Origin: JAJDIA01 sp031555145
GTDB taxonomy: Bacteria; Bacteroidota; Bacteroidia; Bacteroidales; Tannerellaceae
Assembly (NCBI GenBank): GCA_031555145.1
Contig: JAVBUR010000001.1
Span: 1-33,643 of the forward strand
DNA length: 33,643 nucleotides
Reading direction: 5' to 3'
Under the pieces are notes generated by a model. The model saw only the letters and a program-made list of their open reading frames with translations, was not told where the DNA came from and did no database searches. The translations under genes were made by a program, and so were the position numbers. The stretch's first letter is position 1, and every line of letters begins with the position of its first letter. This document shows, one piece after another, positions 33,542-33,643 of this stretch.

Positions 33542-33643
33542 CAGGCCTGCGCCTCAACTTCGCGAGGCCTGCATCTCAACTGGCTGAGGCCTGCGCCTCG
33601 CGGTATTGACTCGTGCGTCTCGCCGGGGTGAGGCCTGCGCCTC
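33542..33643. repeat. GC-rich dyad array GAGGC-CTGC-GCCTC, 22-bp period, cut by the window end
   Basis: Copies of the 14-bp dyad start at 33542 (first base C), 33564 (one change in the right arm), 33586, 33608 (degenerate, GACTCGTGCGTCTC) and 33630, all exactly 22 bp apart. The 8-bp joints differ between copies (for example AACTTCGC and AACTGGCT). The array reaches the last base of the window and probably continues. It is unrelated in sequence to the array at 102-230 but has the same architecture. The interval 33391-33541 before it is AT-rich with an imperfect CATCG/CGATG hairpin near 33438-33462 and no gene. Confidence 0.9.

Noticed and set aside
33542..33643. CRISPR-like array at the window end
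   Set aside because: The joints are 8 bp, too short for spacers; the unit is a phased dyad repeat.

Overview
The window looks like chromosomal DNA of a Bacteroidales gut bacterium, most likely Parabacteroides or a close relative. The genus is an inference; the order is better supported. The evidence is: secreted or lipoprotein glycoside hydrolases of families GH97, GH20 and GH18; a complex I operon with fused NuoCD and no NuoE, NuoF or NuoG; few Shine-Dalgarno sequences; and repeated -7 promoter elements of the form TAnnTTTG. I see no rRNA, tRNA, transposase, phage gene or CRISPR array.

Layout. (1) 1-263 is a non-coding repeat zone with an array of dyad units on a 22-bp period. It abuts a truncated beta-helix gene (264-461, minus) and a GH97 lipoprotein (522-2444, minus). 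(2) 2624-4198 (plus) is an exported M81/MlrC-type metallopeptidase. (3) 4538-12256 (minus) is a tight seven-gene catabolic operon. In transcription order it encodes a TIM-barrel isomerase/epimerase, a zinc alcohol dehydrogenase, an Fe-S old-yellow-enzyme-like reductase, a GH18 lipoprotein, a DeoC aldolase, an FGGY kinase and an exported TIM-barrel protein. A truncated AraC fragment lies at its 3' end. (4) 12585-15365 (plus) is two adjacent transcription units: a membrane protein with a winged-helix regulator, then a DUF2975-like protein with CreD. Each is preceded by the same dyad operator. (5) 15459-20412 (plus) is GH20, a Tat-exported Gfo/Idh/MocA oxidoreductase and a second GH97. (6) 20714-30581 (plus) is nuoA-B-CD-H-I-J-K-L-M-N. 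(7) 30798-32579 (plus) is a carboxyltransferase-type protein related to OadA/PycB, whose biotinyl-like domain lacks the biotin-accepting lysine. (8) 32580-33643 is non-coding: a terminator, a 76-nt hairpin, a MITE-like element with arms of about 110 bp enclosing a 22-bp minisatellite, and another 22-bp array running off the window end.

How the parts fit. The hydrolases (GH97 twice, GH20, GH18) and the peptidase would act in the envelope on glycans or glycopeptides. The seven-gene operon is a self-contained route for an unidentified carbohydrate: epimerise or oxidise, reduce an enone, phosphorylate, then split with a DeoC aldolase. The nuo operon would couple ferredoxin or another donor, rather than NADH through NuoEFG, to quinone reduction and ion pumping. 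The OadA-like gene sits beside central anaerobic energy metabolism.

The most unusual features are the three separate 22-bp-period dyad arrays at both ends of the window (one inside a MITE-like inverted repeat), the biotin-site-less carboxyltransferase, the uncharacterised aldolase/kinase/enone-reductase operon, and the duplicated operator in the creD locus.
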